64,000 nt of DNA from Ruegeria sp. EL01 (GTDB lineage Bacteria > Pseudomonadota > Alphaproteobacteria > Rhodobacterales > Rhodobacteraceae): contig NZ_OMPS01000046.1 in the NCBI RefSeq assembly GCF_900313035.1, forward strand, positions 124,001 to 188,000, given 5' to 3'. Shown here in pieces: positions 62,398 through 64,000 of this stretch. Numbering within the stretch: position 1 is the stretch's first letter; every line of letters begins with the position of its first letter. The notes below the pieces were generated by a model. It searched no databases. It was not told the origin of the DNA and saw only the letters and a program-made list of their open reading frames with translations. The translations under genes were made by a program, and so were the position numbers.

Positions 62398-64000
62398 ATG
62401 GAACTTACATTCCTAGCTGTCACAGTTGTGACTATTTTAGCGGTGATCTTGTTCATTGGCCTTGTTCTTGGCCGTCTCTATCGACGTGCGACCCGCGAGG
62501 TCAGCCTGGTGAAAACCGGCGCTGGCGGCAAGAAAGTCATCATGGATGGCGGTGTCATCATCGTGCCACTGCTGCACGAGGTCAGCCCGGTCAACATGAA
62601 GACCTTGCGCCTAGAGGTACAGCGCAGCGACGAGGCCGCGCTGATTACCAAAGATCGGATGCGTGTGGACGTTGGCGTGGAATTCTATGTTTCGGTCATG
62701 GCCACCGAAGAGGGTATCGCCCGCGCTGCCCAGACATTGGGTGATCGCACATTCGATGTCGAGCAACTGCGCGAGATGATCGAAGGCAAACTGATCGATG
62801 GTCTGCGCGCTGTGGCCGCTCAGATGACCATGGACGGGTTGCATGAGAACCGCGCCGACTTTGTGCAAGAGGTGCAAAATGCAGTGTCCGAGGACCTGTT
62901 GAAAAACGGCCTGTCGCTGGAATCCGTCTCGCTGACCGCGCTGGACCAGACGCCGTTCGAGGCTCTGGACGAGAACAACGCCTTTAACGCAGTTGGTATG
63001 CGTAAGCTGGCCGAGGTAATTGCAACCTCAAAGAAAGAGCGCGCGCAGATTGATGCGGATGCCGAGGTTGAAGTGCGCCGCGCTTCGATGGAAGCACAGC
63101 GCCAGAAGCTGTTGATCGAAAAGGATGAAGAGCAGGCACGCATCGAACAAACGCAAGTGGTCGAAACGCTGCGCGTTGCGCAGGAGGCCGAGATTGCTGC
63201 CCGGACCGAAGATTCGGTGCGTGAGACCGAACGCGCCCGCATCGCCCGTGAAGAGGCCATCCGTGCGGCTGAGATTGAGCGTGAACGTAAGATCCGCGAT
63301 GCCGAAATCTCGAAAGAGCGTGAGCTGGAAGTGGCGGAGCAGGAGCGTCAGATCATCATCGCGCAGAAATCCGAAGAAGAAAGCCGCGCGCGTGCCTCTG
63401 CCGATCTGGCCCGTGCTGAAGCAACCAAAGCGACCGAAGCAGTGGTCACCGCCCGTCAGGTCGCCGAAGCCGAACGCGAAAAGCAGATCGTTCTGATTGA
63501 GGCCATGCGTGAGGCTGAGCGTCAGGCAACCGCAATCCGCCTGGCCGCGCAGGCCGACAAAGAGGCCGCCGTTGACCGTGCCGAGGCCCGCCGAGAAGAG
63601 GCGCAGGCCGAAGCCGATGCGCTGAATATCCGCGCCGAGGCCAAGAAGAACGACATGTTGGCTGAGGCGGAAGGTAAGCGTGCGATCGTCGAGTCCGAAA
63701 ATGCTCTGTCAGTGGATCAGATTCGCATGAAGGTTGATCTGGCACGGATTGAAACCATGCCGTCGATCATTTCGGAAATGGTCAAACCTGCCGAGAAAAT
63801 CGACTCGATCAAGATTCATCAGGTCGGGGGCATCGGCGCTGCCAATGGGGGCGGCACGTCAGCAGGCGACAAGCCGGTGGTCAATCAAGCGCTTGACTCG
63901 ATCATGGGCATGGCCGTTCAGATGCCCGCGCTTAAGAAGCTTGGCGAGGAACTGGGTCTGTCGATGGAGAATGGAGTCAGCGGTGTTGTGAATGGCGCTC
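62398..64000 (+). CDS. yqiK: Flotillin-family protein YqiK (3' end outside the window)
   Basis: At least 534 residues, open to the right edge. One N-terminal span (about 2-25), then an SPFH/flotillin domain (about 35-200: VIIVPLLHEVSPVNMKTLRLEV, TFDVEQLREMIEGKL), a long charged coiled coil (about 215-430, EARRE/EAER repeats), and a Gly-rich region near 480 (GGIGAANGGGTSAGD) before the C-terminal oligomerisation segment. CTGGAGG precedes ATG by eight bases. It probably organises membrane microdomains with the YqiJ partner. Confidence 0.9.
   Translation, partial: MELTFLAVTVVTILAVILFIGLVLGRLYRRATREVSLVKTGAGGKKVIMDGGVIIVPLLHEVSPVNMKTLRLEVQRSDEAALITKDRMRVDVGVEFYVSVMATEEGIARAAQTLGDRTFDVEQLREMIEGKLIDGLRAVAAQMTMDGLHENRADFVQEVQNAVSEDLLKNGLSLESVSLTALDQTPFEALDENNAFNAVGMRKLAEVIATSKKERAQIDADAEVEVRRASMEAQRQKLLIEKDEEQARIEQTQVVETLRVAQEAEIAARTEDSVRETERARIAREEAIRAAEIERERKIRDAEISKERELEVAEQERQIIIAQKSEEESRARASADLARAEATKATEAVVTARQVAEAEREKQIVLIEAMREAERQATAIRLAAQADKEAAVDRAEARREEAQAEADALNIRAEAKKNDMLAEAEGKRAIVESENALSVDQIRMKVDLARIETMPSIISEMVKPAEKIDSIKIHQVGGIGAANGGGTSAGDKPVVNQALDSIMGMAVQMPALKKLGEELGLSMENGVSGVVNGA

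Overview
The window reads as a chromosomal stretch of a marine Rhodobacteraceae (roseobacter-type) alphaproteobacterium. Reasons: moderately high GC, dense ATGA-coupled operons, an FDH operon with DUF3305/DUF3306/TorD and a formate-dehydrogenase-region Tat peptide, a DctPQM TRAP transporter, the DUF4212-ActP acetate symporter pair, and the type of the Mrp, MetRS and YqiJ/YqiK proteins. I see no tRNA, rRNA, CRISPR array, phage gene or insertion sequence. Nearly all genes look intact; the exception is a probable premature stop in the DUF3305 gene.

1-12.1 kb, reductive pyrimidine catabolism. PreT and PreA (dihydropyrimidine dehydrogenase) bracket a methyltransferase. A RutR-like TetR regulator, beta-ureidopropionase-type amidohydrolase, dihydropyrimidinase and an NMT1-type ABC transporter follow. 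RutR-type boxes (TTTGACCA-N2-TGGTCAAA) lie in front of both preT and the amidohydrolase, which ties the two halves into one regulon.

12.1-29.4 kb, formate oxidation. TupBCA tungstate uptake (+) converges on an eleven-gene minus-strand operon: DUF3305, DUF3306, TorD chaperone, Tat peptide, FDH alpha, FDH beta, an ABM-like protein, FDH cytochrome b, a WD40-cytochrome c fusion, a 41-residue membrane peptide and an excisionase-HTH/PBP regulator. On the other side of the promoter lie a polyferredoxin, a cytochrome c with a shortened TupA-like front half, Mrp, a biotin/lipoate-ligase-like protein and a DUF6505-like protein. Tungstate uptake beside the operon suggests a tungsten (or Mo/W) enzyme.

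29.4-38.8 kb, acetate uptake and activation plus an odd signalling module, all minus strand: Acs, an adenylate kinase that can recycle its AMP, DUF4212 and ActP; then, after a strong terminator, a cNMP/CBS/DUF294 nucleotidyltransferase, an unknown membrane protein, and a membrane sensor (TM-HAMP-PAS) whose output domain is a DEDDh exonuclease. A flavin reductase ends the run.

38.8-47.6 kb: DctPQM TRAP transporter, ornithine cyclodeaminase plus arginase with a divergent Lrp-type regulator, and MprF. 47.6-51.5 kb: NodT outer-membrane factor, HlyD adaptor, DUF3302, DsbB, DUF5993. 51.6-55.0 kb: DeoR-type GlpR and GlpD with matching operator-like repeats, and a DUF2087 protein. 55.0-64.0 kb: RND efflux pump and adaptor, MetRS, and YqiJ plus flotillin YqiK, which runs off the right edge.

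The least-described parts are the sensor-exonuclease/DUF294 module beside the acetate symporter and the accessory proteins of the formate dehydrogenase locus.
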